Positions 27,263-37,873 of a stretch of 64,000 nucleotides of DNA are shown in pieces. Source of the DNA: an uncultured Nitrospira sp. (GTDB lineage Bacteria; Nitrospirota; Nitrospiria; Nitrospirales; Nitrospiraceae). Where the stretch lies: the NCBI GenBank assembly GCA_902500825.1, contig CABVRX010000001.1, positions 124,001 through 188,000 on the forward strand. The letters run 5' to 3'. Position 1 is the first letter of the stretch; each line of letters starts with the position of its first letter. Position numbers and translations under genes: made by a program. Below the pieces are notes generated by a model, which had not been told where the DNA came from, ran no database searches, and saw only the letters and a list, made by a program, of their open reading frames with translations.

Positions 27263-27650
27263 GCCGTGGATCAACAAGGTGTGTAGGTAGACATCCGCGT
27301 TTGATGATCCGGTCCAATCGCCGAGTGTCTCAGCTGGAATGTTGCCGAGGCATCAGCCTCACCCAGGCCGCAACCTGGCGCCCATTCGCGAACGGGCAGG
27401 CGTTGCCGACAGCGGCTATCAGCGCCGTTGCGGTGACCGGTACCACGCCCAGGACTGCTGCAGTCGTTGCGTCACGGTCTTGATCAGCACGCAGCGCATG
27501 TGCGGCTGTCCGACCGCCTCACAGATCGCTTTGGCCTCGTTGCCGTTGTCTTCCGATAGGGCCCCTCGCGAACTGCTGGTCGATCAGGCGCACAGCATAG
27601 CCCAGTGTCCGCAACTCCCGCGCCCAATAATAGTGGGCGCTCTCACAAGC
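27255..27650 (-). mobile_element. Decayed IS110-family transposase
   Basis: Reading leftward, frames join to give IS110 signatures: ACESAHYYWARELRTLGY with LIDQQF, then EAKAICEAVGQPHMR and IKTVTQ, then after an apparent internal deletion of well over a hundred residues VTATALIAAVGNACPFANGR, AAWVRLMPRQHSS, and finally VYLHTLLIHGA. Several frameshifts and an in-frame stop after QHSS are present. The N-terminal DEDD start and both element ends are missing. Confidence 0.72.
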
Positions 27651-28112
27651 TCCCCCCTAAAGCAGGATTCACCCCGGCTGTTTTTCAGCATAATCTGCTG
27701 TCAGCACTGGGTGTTCCCCTCCTTGTATAACTAGGTTAGATCAGTGGGTAGATGCTGCCCTCAGACAGGATAAATATGCAACCGAGATGAATTCAGGGTC
27801 TTCTTATGAATTCAGTCTCCAGTCTACGTATGCTGAATGCTGAGAGATTCCCTTATCGATAAGATATCAAGCAATCTGCTATGCTTATGCATATTTATAT
27901 CGGTTGGAGATCTTGCCACAGACAGCACTCTCATAGATCGCAAGAATTCATGACCTCGGTATACTTGGAAATCTCATATTCTCAATGAGTGAAGGAGTGT
28001 TTGTCAGTCGAGGTTCACGATCCATTTTGCAGAAAAGTTATCTTAGAGGGACTGTTTCAAACAAATAAGACTCACTGGCCCGGAGTGAGACGTTTGCGAG
28101 GAGGTAGGCGCG
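27651..28112. other. Non-coding stretch downstream of IS remnants
   Basis: 462 bases, more AT-rich than the surroundings, especially 27840-27910. No gene, RNA or complete repeat recognised. It probably contains the promoter of the ATP-grasp gene, but no clear -35/-10 pair is visible. Confidence 0.4.
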
Positions 28113-29051
28113 ATGAAACATGCCGTTCACGAGCTAGGCACAGCAGCCTTTCGCGCCAAGTTACGAGACACATGGCTGTATGACCTCGTTGTACAATACC
28201 GTGGCATCAAGCGCCGGGTAATGCGGCGGTCCGAAGGCGAGGCATTTTTGTTGCGCAGATATGCTCGGATCCACGGCAAACCGCTCAATCTGACGAATCC
28301 TCAGACCTTTACGGAGAAACTATTCTGGCGCATGATTACCTGGAATCGAGGAGATATGTCCCCGCGGTTTCGGCAGCTTTCCGATAAGTATGCGGTGCGC
28401 GAGCATGTGGCGAGGGTGGTGGGCGAGGAGTATCTGGTCAAGCTCCTCTGGCAGGGAGACGACCCTCGTGCAATTCCGTTTGACCAGTTACCGGCAGAGT
28501 ATGTAATCAAGCCAAGCCATGCAAGCGGACAAGTGATCATCGTCAGAGGCGAGGCGGATCGCAAAGACATTATCCGTCGAACATCGGGCTGGTTGGCCGA
28601 CGATTATTATTGGCAGGCACGTGAGTATCAATATTATCGAATTAAACCCAGGATTGTGATTGAGGAATATCTGACCAATGAGGACGGTAGTCCGCCGTTT
28701 GACTATAAAGTCTACTGCTTTAACGGAATGCCGGAGCAGATTCTGGTTCGCAATCACACACACGACATCACTCCGTTTTTTGACACAACATGGAATTTCC
28801 TCGACTTCACCGATGAGCCAGGTGGAGTACGACCGTGGGTACCGAAGCCGGAGAATCTTGACCAGATGCTGGCTCTTGCAGCGAAACTGTCGGCCGGGAT
28901 CGGGTACGTCCGTTTAGATTTCTACAACGTCAAGGGGCGAGTCTACTTCGGCGAGTTCACTTTTACACCCTCGGGAGGGATCATAAAATATGACCCTGAG
29001 TTTTGGGATCTGAAGCTCGGAGAAAAATGGGATCTGTCACTGGAACGCTGA
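28113..29051 (+). CDS. TupA-like ATP-grasp family protein
   Basis: A 312-residue protein of the polysaccharide-associated ATP-grasp group named after TupA of teichuronopeptide synthesis. Visible family marks: NPQTFTEKLFWR near 65, LSDKYAVREHV near 90, YVIKPSHASGQVIIV (ATP-grasp Lys strand) near 130, RIVIEEYL near 185, DYKVYCFNG near 203, and YVRLDFYN with GEFTFTPSGG (metal-binding) near 265-290. It would ligate an acid to an amine, probably in cell-surface glycan decoration. Start ATG 28113 after GAGGAGG. No glycan genes nearby; IS remnants lie upstream. Confidence 0.82.
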   Translation: MKHAVHELGTAAFRAKLRDTWLYDLVVQYRGIKRRVMRRSEGEAFLLRRYARIHGKPLNLTNPQTFTEKLFWRMITWNRGDMSPRFRQLSDKYAVREHVARVVGEEYLVKLLWQGDDPRAIPFDQLPAEYVIKPSHASGQVIIVRGEADRKDIIRRTSGWLADDYYWQAREYQYYRIKPRIVIEEYLTNEDGSPPFDYKVYCFNGMPEQILVRNHTHDITPFFDTTWNFLDFTDEPGGVRPWVPKPENLDQMLALAAKLSAGIGYVRLDFYNVKGRVYFGEFTFTPSGGIIKYDPEFWDLKLGEKWDLSLER

Positions 29052-29412
29052 ACACTGCATCTCTTTTGGAGCGCGTCTCATTCGTTGAGCCAAAGGTCTT
29101 ATTACTAACACTCCAGCGCATCTAACTGGTGCCAATTACTCTCTGATCATCCTGGATATCGCCACATCTTTTCCCGTAGATGTTTCACTCAAGATGTTCG
29201 CCCGTGTGACACGCATGGGTGCTTTCCCGTCCTGAAAGCCCATCAGATATCGTTCGGGTACGATGGAGGATTTACCTCGATATGTATCGACATGATCTCG
29301 GCGGAAGAAGAACAGTCTGACCTGTCGTATGGTATAAGAAATCGGAATCACTTTTTTCTTTGTGAGTAGGAAGCTGAATGCATGCGATGGTTTAGGCTAG
29401 GCAACTTATCCG
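29052..29412. other. Intergenic stretch
   Basis: 361 bases. A minus-strand open frame of 71 codons (29136-29351, GTG start, MIPISYTIRQVRLFFFRRDH) is present but has no ribosome site or recognised relatives. Otherwise nothing is seen. Confidence 0.35.
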
Positions 29413-31077
29413 ATGGTGAGGGCTTGTAACGTGTCCGACGTGACAAAGACTGTTCGGCACTTCCGACAAATCTTGTTGTGGCCTATGCAGCTCACGCCTA
29501 TCCGTGAGGATGCGCCGATTCAAAAGCACTGGGAGCTCTTGCAGGCGACCAATTCAAGTAATCCCTGGCGGGAACTGGTGGATGAGTTTACCGGCGATCC
29601 TCGTCAGTTTCAGGAACGACATTACAGCGAGTTCGTGACGTTTCTGCCTTATGTTCAGCGTTTTCTGTATGGCGAAGGGAAAAGGACCAGCACGGAGGTC
29701 CGTGAGGAATCTGCGATCCGTGTCTTTCGTCGTGACGATATCGCCAAAGTGCGGATGGTATTTCCTGGTCCACATGCAGCGCCCGCGACCTTTACCGTGG
29801 CGCACGTGGACCTGTATTTCTTCTACGACATCGATGTGGCGATTCTCGTCGTCGAGATCTACGCCGATGATGTATCGCTATTGGAGGTGCAGAACTCGCT
29901 CTTTCGTTTTGGCCGATGCTATCCAACCTATTGGGAACCCGATGGGCATGGCGGCCATTGCCCCAAGCATGTGGAGTGGCTTTCCTCGGAAGGCAAGATA
30001 CTCACCGTGTCGGACTATGATCATCGCGAGAAATACCTCTCGTTCGTCTGCCAACATCGGTCGCTCAGTCTCGCGTCTCACTGGGAATTTCTGCTCGAAC
30101 CGCTGGTGCTGCACCATTCAGAAAAGGCAGGTCCGATTCGGTACCGGCAGATTGAGTATCATCTGATGCCGGTGATGGCGTATCTCACTCTAGATGATCC
30201 GGGGGCGCTGACTCGGGGAGAGTTTGCACGAGTGGGATTGGCTGCGGCACCTGGCAGATCCGACTCGTTACCCTTTTCGGAGCGCTACCTCAGTGACTTT
30301 GAAGAACGCTATTGTTACGACCGGTATTGGAACGGGCAAGAGAAGAATCCTGCAGGAACTCGTTTTATGTGTACAGGACGAGTGTTTACGATGGTAGGGG
30401 AGGCCGGAGAACCGGCGTTTGAGGATCGCAAAACCAATCTGGAACAGTTCCGCCACGAATATTTTCTGCTGTTTCTGATTCCGCATTTCCACAAAGCCGC
30501 TCTGTTGATGCTGACCAATCGACTGGTGGAGGCGATGAACCAGCTCGATCTTACGAAGCCGGATTCGGTCCGGCAGTTCCGCCGCGTGATTCGCCAGACG
30601 CTCGGCATCTTTCTACGCTTCACCCATCGCTACTGGTCGCATCAGGTTTCGGACCATGGCCAAGTCAAAGAACTTTATAGAATGATCAGCGAGTATCTCG
30701 GGACCGGTCGGCTCTACGACGAACTTCGGTCGGAGCTGGAGGATATGAGCCAATACCTCGACAGCGATGCATTGCGTCGGCAAGGCGAAACGATGGTGCG
30801 TCTCACCGTCGTGGCCACAGTCGGTTTGATCGGCGTGGCGACCACCGGCGTGCTCGGCATGAATCTGTTCGATCTTGGGGAAGAGCCGACGATGATGCGG
30901 GTCGTTTATTTCCTGCTGGTCTTGATTCCCGTCGTCACCGTGACGCTCTATACCGTGTTGAAATCCAGACGTCTGTCGGATTTTCTGGAGACGCTTGCGG
31001 AGGAGCATCGGTCGTCCAGGGAGAAGTTTGCGGCACTGCTGGCTGTGTGGAAGACCAAACACGGACGGGATTCCTGA
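29413..31077 (+). CDS. CorA-like membrane protein with GMN motif
   Basis: A 554-residue protein with a large soluble N-terminal part (about 1-465) and two C-terminal membrane helices (about 467-485 and 500-520). Between the helices lies TGVLGMNLFDLG, whose GMN matches the signature loop of the CorA/Mrs2 divalent-cation channels. The helical run before it (LYRMISEYL, ELRSELEDMSQYLD) fits the CorA stalk. The N-terminal part is about twice the usual CorA length and carries an HYSEFVTFLPYVQRFLYGE segment of unknown role. Mg2+/Co2+ transport is likely but not certain. Confidence 0.72.
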   Translation: MVRACNVSDVTKTVRHFRQILLWPMQLTPIREDAPIQKHWELLQATNSSNPWRELVDEFTGDPRQFQERHYSEFVTFLPYVQRFLYGEGKRTSTEVREESAIRVFRRDDIAKVRMVFPGPHAAPATFTVAHVDLYFFYDIDVAILVVEIYADDVSLLEVQNSLFRFGRCYPTYWEPDGHGGHCPKHVEWLSSEGKILTVSDYDHREKYLSFVCQHRSLSLASHWEFLLEPLVLHHSEKAGPIRYRQIEYHLMPVMAYLTLDDPGALTRGEFARVGLAAAPGRSDSLPFSERYLSDFEERYCYDRYWNGQEKNPAGTRFMCTGRVFTMVGEAGEPAFEDRKTNLEQFRHEYFLLFLIPHFHKAALLMLTNRLVEAMNQLDLTKPDSVRQFRRVIRQTLGIFLRFTHRYWSHQVSDHGQVKELYRMISEYLGTGRLYDELRSELEDMSQYLDSDALRRQGETMVRLTVVATVGLIGVATTGVLGMNLFDLGEEPTMMRVVYFLLVLIPVVTVTLYTVLKSRRLSDFLETLAEEHRSSREKFAALLAVWKTKHGRDS

Positions 31078-31122
31078 CCGCGATCTAACCGATTTCAGTC
31101 GTAAGCTCATCCGACTCATGCT

Positions 31123-32016
31123 TTATCGAGGATCAATCTTGCTCGATATGGTCACCTCGCGGCATGAATCAAAAAACTTTGTGATGTCATCCACGACAGG
31201 AACGTTCTGTCGGTTCCACCATGATAGTGCTCTGATAAGATCGATGTGATCGACACCGAGATAGATGCGTGGACGTACACAGCCACCCTGTTGGACGATG
31301 CGTTGTTCGAGTTTTTGAAGATTGGCGGGTTTCACAGCCGTATCCCTGTCGCCGTATAAAAGCAGCATCGGCGGTTGTGTGCCGTCAATGAAGGTGGTGA
31401 CCTGCATGTTCGGATAATTTTCCGGCGGACCGAACATGTCTTCCAGATCCGGTTCGTCGGGAGTAAAGGCGTAGGGACCGGCAAGACCGGCGAAGTCATA
31501 AATGGTCTGCGAGCGATCCTTGCCCTCGTCGGCAAGGTAGCGAGGATCCGCCGCAAGCAATGCACCGATATGAGCTCCGGCGGAATGTCCGACGAGATGG
31601 AGCCGCGCTGGATCACCGTGAAATTCGGCGATGTGATCAGAGATCCAGGCGAGCGCTTTGGCGCCGTCTTGAACGAACCGTGGAAATCGCACCGAGGGAT
31701 ACTTTCTGTAGTCGGGAATGACGACGAGAAATCCCCGCCCCGCAAATGTCGCCCCGACGAATCGATAATCCTCTTTTGTCCCAAAGGTCCAGCGCCCGCC
31801 ATAAAAAAAGACGATGACATCTATCGGCCTATTCTTAGGATCGGCAGGAACATAGATGTCGAGTTTCTGAGAAGGCTCAGGTCCGTATGATCGATCGCGC
31901 ACAACAGCTATGTGATCGAAATAGGTCGGCAGATTGGCTGCCATGAAGGCGGCTCGCGTACAGCCTGACATCGTCACAAATAGAACAAGAAGTGCGATCC
32001 GGCTGTTCAAACCCAT
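31123..32016 (-). CDS. Lipoprotein alpha/beta-hydrolase (esterase)
   Basis: A 297-residue hydrolase of the carboxylesterase/HSL-like type. Lipoprotein signal with lipobox TMSGC at residue 19. Oxyanion region VFFYGGRWTFG, nucleophile Ser in VGHSAGAHIGAL, acid residue likely Asp in LLYGDRDTAV, and His in VDHIDLIR. The usual HGG is replaced by YGG. Acts at the membrane or periplasm on an unknown ester. Convergent with the CorA-like gene. Confidence 0.85.
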   Translation of the reverse strand: MGLNSRIALLVLFVTMSGCTRAAFMAANLPTYFDHIAVVRDRSYGPEPSQKLDIYVPADPKNRPIDVIVFFYGGRWTFGTKEDYRFVGATFAGRGFLVVIPDYRKYPSVRFPRFVQDGAKALAWISDHIAEFHGDPARLHLVGHSAGAHIGALLAADPRYLADEGKDRSQTIYDFAGLAGPYAFTPDEPDLEDMFGPPENYPNMQVTTFIDGTQPPMLLLYGDRDTAVKPANLQKLEQRIVQQGGCVRPRIYLGVDHIDLIRALSWWNRQNVPVVDDITKFFDSCREVTISSKIDPR

Positions 32017-32147
32017 CGGATATGGTCCATGGTTGTTCTCGCTAAGGCACAGTTAGCCGCCTATAGCATGCGTGGTACGAGCGGACTCTTGAACGTCATG
32101 ACTTGCTATGACATCTTGCAAAACTACCCCGTTTCATTTTCGAGCGC

Positions 32148-32176
32148 TTGACAGGTTTTGGATCATTCAGTAGGAT
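32148..32176 (+). promoter_or_regulatory. Sigma-70 promoter of the pyr operon
   Basis: TTGACA at 32148-32153, exactly 17 bases, TAGGAT at 32171-32176. Transcription would begin near 32183, just before the PyrR-type hairpin, giving a leader of about 150 nt before pyrR. Confidence 0.7.
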
Positions 32177-32191
32177 AGCGCAACCTTTAAT

Positions 32192-32903
<712 letters not shown>

Positions 32904-32916
32904 AGCGGAGGATCCC

Positions 32917-33837
32917 ATGAGCCTCAAGCGCAAAGATCTGCTGAGCCTCGCCCCGTTGTCCGTGGATGAGATCATGTTAGTCCTGGACACGGCAGATTCT
33001 TTCAAGGAAGTGACCGGGCGCGAAATCAAAAAAGTACCGGCGCTTCGAGGCAAGACTGTTGTGAATCTCTTCTTTGAGCCGAGCACCAGAACCCGCACCT
33101 CCTTTGAGCTGGCGGCCAAGCGTCTGAGCGCGGATGTGATCAACTTTTCTCCCTCTTCCAGCAGCGTGGTAAAGGGGGAAACGCTGCTGGACACGGCACG
33201 GAATATTGAAGCGATGCAGGCGGATATCATCGTTCTGCGTCATTCTTCGGCAGGAGCGGCTGACACGCTGGCGAACGGCGTCAAGTCATCCGTCATCAAT
33301 GCCGGCGACGGATGGCATGAGCATCCCACACAAGCATTGCTCGATCTCTACACGATCCGGCAACGGGGGATGAATTTCCATGGATTGCGCGTGGCGATCG
33401 TCGGTGATGTGTCGCACAGCCGTGTGGCGCGGTCGAATATCTATGCGCTGCTCAAGCTTGGCGCAGAGGTGCGTCTGTTGGGCCCGCCGACGATGATGCC
33501 GCACGGCGTGGAGAAGCTGGGGGCAAAGGTGTATTACAACATGGATGAAGGGCTGCGTGACGTCCATGTCATTATGATGCTTCGGTTGCAGCTAGAGAGG
33601 CAGGGACGCGCACAGTTTCCCACGATTCGGGAATATTCGCGGCTCTATGGCCTGACTGCCGAGCGAGTGAGGCTGGCGGACGCCGGTGCCATCGTCATGC
33701 ACCCGGGACCGATCAATCGAGGCGTGGAAATCGCCCCGGACGTTGCCGATAGTTTGTCCTCGGTCATCCTCGATCAGGTGGCGAACGGCGTCGCGGTGCG
33801 CATGGGTATTTTGTACTTGATGTCGGGGGCGAACTAG
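32917..33837 (+). CDS. pyrB: Aspartate carbamoyltransferase catalytic subunit
   Basis: A 306-residue enzyme that condenses carbamoyl phosphate and aspartate. Carbamoyl-phosphate site [17 protein letters not shown] near 48-64; [12 protein letters not shown] near 136; and the aspartate-binding [11 protein letters not shown] near 268-278. No pyrI follows, as expected for bacteria with the PyrBC arrangement. GGAGG before ATG 32917; 13 bases after pyrR. Confidence 0.97.
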   Translation: MSLKRKDLLSLAPLSVDEIMLVLDTADSFKEVTGREIKKVPALRGKTVVNLFFEPSTRTRTSFELAAKRLSADVINFSPSSSSVVKGETLLDTARNIEAMQADIIVLRHSSAGAADTLANGVKSSVINAGDGWHEHPTQALLDLYTIRQRGMNFHGLRVAIVGDVSHSRVARSNIYALLKLGAEVRLLGPPTMMPHGVEKLGAKVYYNMDEGLRDVHVIMMLRLQLERQGRAQFPTIREYSRLYGLTAERVRLADAGAIVMHPGPINRGVEIAPDVADSLSSVILDQVANGVAVRMGILYLMSGAN

Positions 33838-33872
33838 CGAATGCCGGCAATCTGTTTGGAGAGGAGCCGTTC

Positions 33873-35159
33873 GTGTCTATCGTAATCAAGGGTGGTCGCG
33901 TTATTGATCCGGGCAGGTTTGTCGGCTTCGCCGATGTGCTGATCGACCACGGCAAGATAGCCGCAGTGGGTTTGAACCTTTCCACACCCGCCGACGGCCA
34001 AACTATTCAAGCCAATGGGAAGGTCGTGCTGCCGGGGTTCGTTGATTTGCACGTGCATTTCCGCGAACCGGGGTTTGAGTATAAGGAAACGATTCAGAGC
34101 GGCAGTGCGGCGGCTGTTGCGGGAGGATTTACCACCGTCTGTTGCATGCCCAATACAAACCCAGTGAACGACAATCAAGCCGTGACGGAATTCATGCTGG
34201 AACGAGCGCGCCTGGCTGGCCTGGCAAACGTGCTGCCGGTCGGCGCGATCACGAAAGGATCGGAAGGGAAGGAACTGGCGGAGATCGGTGACCTACGACG
34301 GTCCGGCTGTGTGGCCATCTCCGACGACGGTAGGCCCGTGATGAACAGCCTCGTCATGCGGCGAGCAATGGAATATGCCCTCGCATTCGATCTGACGGTC
34401 GTCGACCATTGCGAAGACCTGCATCTGGCGGAAGGCGGCTGCATGAATGAGGGGTTGGTCTCGACGGAGCTGGGATTGCCTGGTATCCCCGCTGCGGCGG
34501 AGGACGTGATGGTCGCACGCAATCTCTCGCTCTCGGAACTGACCGGAGCTCGTCTTCATCTGGCACACATCAGCACAGTTGGGTCGGTTCGCATGGTGCG
34601 GGAAGCGAAAGCCCGCGGTCTCCACGTGACGGCGGAAGCATGTCCTCACCATTTTCTCCTCACGGAAGAACTGGTGCGCGGCTACAACACTCACGCGAAA
34701 ATGAATCCTCCGTTGCGCACCTGGGGCGATGTTCTGGCGATCAGAGAGGGTTTGCGAGACGGCACGATTGATGTGATTGCGACCGACCACGCCCCCCATG
34801 CGACGCAGGAGAAGCAACAGGATTTCACTGAAGCCCCATTTGGGATCGTCGGACTTGAGACGGCGCTCCCGCTGACGTTGGGGTTGGTAGACGAAGGGGT
34901 GCTGTCGCTGGAACAAGCGGTCCAGAAGCTGACCTCGGCGCCGGCTGCGGTGTTCGGACTCAAGAAGGGGACGCTGGCGGTCGGTGCCGATGCCGATGTC
35001 GTCATTGTCGACCTGCAAGAACCGTGGGAAGTTGATCCATCCAAATTCCGGTCCAAGAGCCGCAATACGCCGTTTGCCGGATGGAAGGTGAAAGGGCGAG
35101 TGAATACAACCATTGTAGGCGGCAGGGTGGTGTTCGAGGCCGGCTCGGTTGAGCGGTAG
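33873..35159 (+). CDS. pyrC: Dihydroorotase
   Basis: A 428-residue type I dihydroorotase. Metal site DLHVHFREPGFEYKET near 60-75, NTNPVNDN substrate segment near 95, HIST near 230, and DHAPHA near 306. Catalytic zinc ligands are intact, so this is an active enzyme rather than a PyrC-like scaffold. GTG start at 33873 after GAGGAG. Adjacent to pyrB, with which type I enzymes often associate. Confidence 0.95.
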   Translation: MSIVIKGGRVIDPGRFVGFADVLIDHGKIAAVGLNLSTPADGQTIQANGKVVLPGFVDLHVHFREPGFEYKETIQSGSAAAVAGGFTTVCCMPNTNPVNDNQAVTEFMLERARLAGLANVLPVGAITKGSEGKELAEIGDLRRSGCVAISDDGRPVMNSLVMRRAMEYALAFDLTVVDHCEDLHLAEGGCMNEGLVSTELGLPGIPAAAEDVMVARNLSLSELTGARLHLAHISTVGSVRMVREAKARGLHVTAEACPHHFLLTEELVRGYNTHAKMNPPLRTWGDVLAIREGLRDGTIDVIATDHAPHATQEKQQDFTEAPFGIVGLETALPLTLGLVDEGVLSLEQAVQKLTSAPAAVFGLKKGTLAVGADADVVIVDLQEPWEVDPSKFRSKSRNTPFAGWKVKGRVNTTIVGGRVVFEAGSVER

Positions 35160-35679
35160 GACTGTGCGACGTCTGCCCCGTTGGGGGATGGTCGGATGTC
35201 TTTCGCTTGAGTGGGTTGCGTTGGCCGTCTGGGTTGGAGGCATGGTGGTACTGAGCGGAGCCGTGATTCCGGCAGTGTTCAATACATTCGGAGGACAAGA
35301 TTCCGGAGGCATGTTTTTGACCCGGGCGTTCGAAGGCTATCATCGTTTTATTATCGGAGCCGGTGCCATTCTCTGTACTACGCTCTGGTATCGTCGGTGG
35401 AGCGGGGATCCGATCGTAGATGTCGGTCGGAGCGAGATGATCGTCCTAGTCATCATGCTGATGATTGCCGGGTTCATTATCGCGGTTCTGCACCCGAATG
35501 CCGTAGCGATTCAAGCACAGGCATTTACGACGAAGGACGAGACGGTCAGGAAAGCGGCATTGGAAGGGCTCTTTCGTGTTCTCCTGCCGATCCGAGCCCT
35601 GTATATGCTCAATCTTCTATTGGGTATCGTGCTTATTGGAATCAAGGCAAAACGATCGCTCGACCGGTGTGGAAGATGA
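35149..35679 (+). CDS. DUF4149-like integral membrane protein
   Basis: A 176-residue protein with four membrane helices (about 16-38, 60-80, 95-115, 148-168). Features typical of DUF4149/TMEM205-like proteins are [17 protein letters not shown] in helix 1, the loop [10 protein letters not shown]-like [12 protein letters not shown], and a polar loop before the last helix. It starts with TTG at 35149, overlapping pyrC by 11 bases, and its stop overlaps carA (ATGA). Its function is unknown, but it is translationally locked into the pyrimidine operon. Confidence 0.78.
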   Translation: MSGRTVRRLPRWGMVGCLSLEWVALAVWVGGMVVLSGAVIPAVFNTFGGQDSGGMFLTRAFEGYHRFIIGAGAILCTTLWYRRWSGDPIVDVGRSEMIVLVIMLMIAGFIIAVLHPNAVAIQAQAFTTKDETVRKAALEGLFRVLLPIRALYMLNLLLGIVLIGIKAKRSLDRCGR

Positions 35680-36854
35680 CAGTGAGAAAAGCGTTGTTGG
35701 CACTGGCTGATGGAACAGTATTTGAAGGCCGCGCTCTCGGCTATGAGGGGGAGGCTGTCGGGGAAGTCGTCTTTAACACGGCCATGACCGGCTATCAGGA
35801 GATTCTGACCGATCCCTCCTATAAAGGGCAGATCATCACGATGACCTGTCCTCATATCGGCAACTATGGGATCACGCCTGAAGATGTGGAATCCCGTCGA
35901 GCTTGGGCAGAAGGGTTCGTCGTCATGGAAGCCAGCCGCCTTGTCAGCAACTGGCGGAGCAAGCAGACCCTTCAGGAATCATTGACGGAAGCCAAGGTTG
36001 TCGCGATCGAAGGAATCGATACGAGAGCCTTGACAAGGCATTTGCGCGAGCATGGGTCACAGCAGGGATTCATCACTCACCTCAATCTGGATCCAGATCG
36101 GGCTGTGAGGCAAGCCAAGCAGGCCTCCGGCATCATCGGTCGAGATTTAGCTGCCGAGGTTTCCTGTAGCCGTCCCTATGACTGGATGGTGGGAACCGGC
36201 GATTGGGCGCCGTCGGCAAACGGCAGTACACGCAGAACGGCCAAAGCCTGGCGAGTCGTGGCCTATGATTTCGGCATCAAACACAATATCCTGAGACGAT
36301 TGGTGGATGCCGGCTGTCAGGTAACGGTGGTGCCTGCTGGGACATCAGCCGTTGAAGTCGAGGCGCTCAAACCCGACGGTATTTTCCTCTCAAACGGTCC
36401 AGGCGATCCGGAAGGCCTTCCCTATGCTGCGAAGGCAATGGAGAACTTGATCGGACGCTATCCGATCTTCGGTATTTGTTTGGGGCATCAGATTCTTGGT
36501 CTGGCCTTCGGCCTCAAGACCTATAAGCTGAAGTTCGGTCACCATGGGGCGAATCATCCCGTGATGGACCTTCGGACGAGAAAAGTGGAAATTACATCGC
36601 AGAACCATAATTTCGCCGTGCAGGGTCCCTCGGCATTCCTTGAAGTACCGAAGCGCCCACCTGTGATCGACACTCGCTATGGGAAACTGTCGCTCACCCA
36701 TGTCAGCTTGAACGACTACTCGATTGAAGGGATGGTCTGTCTGGATCATCCGGTCTTCTCAGTCCAATACCACCCGGAGGCCGCGCCGGGTCCTCATGAT
36801 GCCGCTTACTTGTTCGATGAATTCGTGCGTCTTATGGAGATCCATCATGCATAA
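35676..36854 (+). CDS. carA: Carbamoyl-phosphate synthase small subunit
   Basis: A 392-residue glutaminase subunit. N-terminal domain begins [17 protein letters not shown]; the C-terminal class I amidotransferase has the nucleophile Cys in [15 protein letters not shown] near 262-276 and the His/Glu pair in [11 protein letters not shown] near 350. The start at 35676 overlaps the preceding gene's stop (ATGA). Its own stop overlaps the sppA start by 8 bases. Its partner carB lies 2 kb downstream behind two protease genes. Confidence 0.96.
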   Translation: MTVRKALLALADGTVFEGRALGYEGEAVGEVVFNTAMTGYQEILTDPSYKGQIITMTCPHIGNYGITPEDVESRRAWAEGFVVMEASRLVSNWRSKQTLQESLTEAKVVAIEGIDTRALTRHLREHGSQQGFITHLNLDPDRAVRQAKQASGIIGRDLAAEVSCSRPYDWMVGTGDWAPSANGSTRRTAKAWRVVAYDFGIKHNILRRLVDAGCQVTVVPAGTSAVEVEALKPDGIFLSNGPGDPEGLPYAAKAMENLIGRYPIFGICLGHQILGLAFGLKTYKLKFGHHGANHPVMDLRTRKVEITSQNHNFAVQGPSAFLEVPKRPPVIDTRYGKLSLTHVSLNDYSIEGMVCLDHPVFSVQYHPEAAPGPHDAAYLFDEFVRLMEIHHA

Positions 36855-37797
36855 TCGTTTTGTCATTGGGGTGATCGGATTGGTGCTGTCAGGATGCACC
36901 TTTAATTTTCCACTGTTCCCAGGCCCGGGACCGCTGCAAGAAACTCAGGTCGACGGGACCGGCAAAGCAAAGGTGCTGCTGGTCGAAATTTCAGGGGTGA
37001 TCAGCTCTCAGGAAAAAGAAGGATTGCGATCGTCGCCCAGCATGATTGCGAGCGTGAAAGAACAGCTGACCCGTGCAGCAAAGGATGAGAATGTCAAAGC
37101 CGTGGTGCTTCGCATCAATACGCCTGGGGGAACGGTGACGGCGTCGGATATTATTTATCATGAACTGAAAACGTTCAAATTCAGCCGCAAGATCCCCATC
37201 ATTGCGTCCATCATGGATATCGGAACGTCGGGGGGGTACTATATCGCTGCGGCGGCGGACACGGTCGTGGCGCATCCTTCGTCGGTTACCGGGAGTATCG
37301 GCGTGATCATGCTCACCGTCAATGCCCGAGGGCTTTTAGAGAAAATAGGAGTGGAGGCTACGGCGGTGACATCGGGTCCTCGCAAGGATATGGGCTCGCC
37401 CTTTCGAACGATGACAACGGAAGAACGCGCGATCTTTCAAGGACTGATTGATTCGTTTTATCAGCGCTTCCTGAACATCGTGCAGGAGGGCCGCACCAAT
37501 TTACAGATGGAGCAGATCAGACGGCTGGCTGATGGACGAATCTATACCGGTGAGCAAGCCAAAGCAGCTGGTTTGGTCGATGAGATCGGCTATCTCGAAG
37601 ACGCGATCGCATTGGCCAAGAAAAAAGCTGGCCTAACCGAAGCTCGAGTCGTGACGTACCAACGTCCAGGTGAATACTCCAACAACGTGTATTCAAAATT
37701 ATTGACGCCGAACGGGCTTGCCGGTCTTGCCGATCTCGACCTCATGTCGTTTGTCCGTGGCGGAACTCCTCAGTTCATGTATTTGTGGATGCCATAG
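36847..37797 (+). CDS. sppA: SppA-type (S49) signal peptide peptidase, lipoprotein
   Basis: A 316-residue S49 peptidase of the short form. An N-terminal lipobox (VLSGC, Cys17) suggests lipid anchoring rather than the usual membrane helix. Catalytic Ser is likely in [13 protein letters not shown] near 120 and Lys in [11 protein letters not shown] near 180; TGSIGVIML and [19 protein letters not shown] complete the family pattern. It degrades cleaved signal peptides or membrane fragments. Translationally coupled to carA (8-base overlap). Confidence 0.9.
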   Translation: MHNRFVIGVIGLVLSGCTFNFPLFPGPGPLQETQVDGTGKAKVLLVEISGVISSQEKEGLRSSPSMIASVKEQLTRAAKDENVKAVVLRINTPGGTVTASDIIYHELKTFKFSRKIPIIASIMDIGTSGGYYIAAAADTVVAHPSSVTGSIGVIMLTVNARGLLEKIGVEATAVTSGPRKDMGSPFRTMTTEERAIFQGLIDSFYQRFLNIVQEGRTNLQMEQIRRLADGRIYTGEQAKAAGLVDEIGYLEDAIALAKKKAGLTEARVVTYQRPGEYSNNVYSKLLTPNGLAGLADLDLMSFVRGGTPQFMYLWMP

Positions 37798-37873
37798 CAA
37801 GGGAAGTGCCGATCTCATGAATGCTCCGATGAAATGATACTAGAGATGATCGGCTTCGATCTAAGGATCTCAG

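Noticed and set aside
27339-27734. 131-codon plus-strand open frame
   Set aside because: It is antisense to the IS110 remnant and Cys-rich without pattern; the minus strand explains the sequence.
34293-35312. 339-codon minus-strand open frame
   Set aside because: Antisense shadow of pyrC; the plus strand has intact catalytic motifs and the minus product is rich in His/Arg/Gln typical of shadows.
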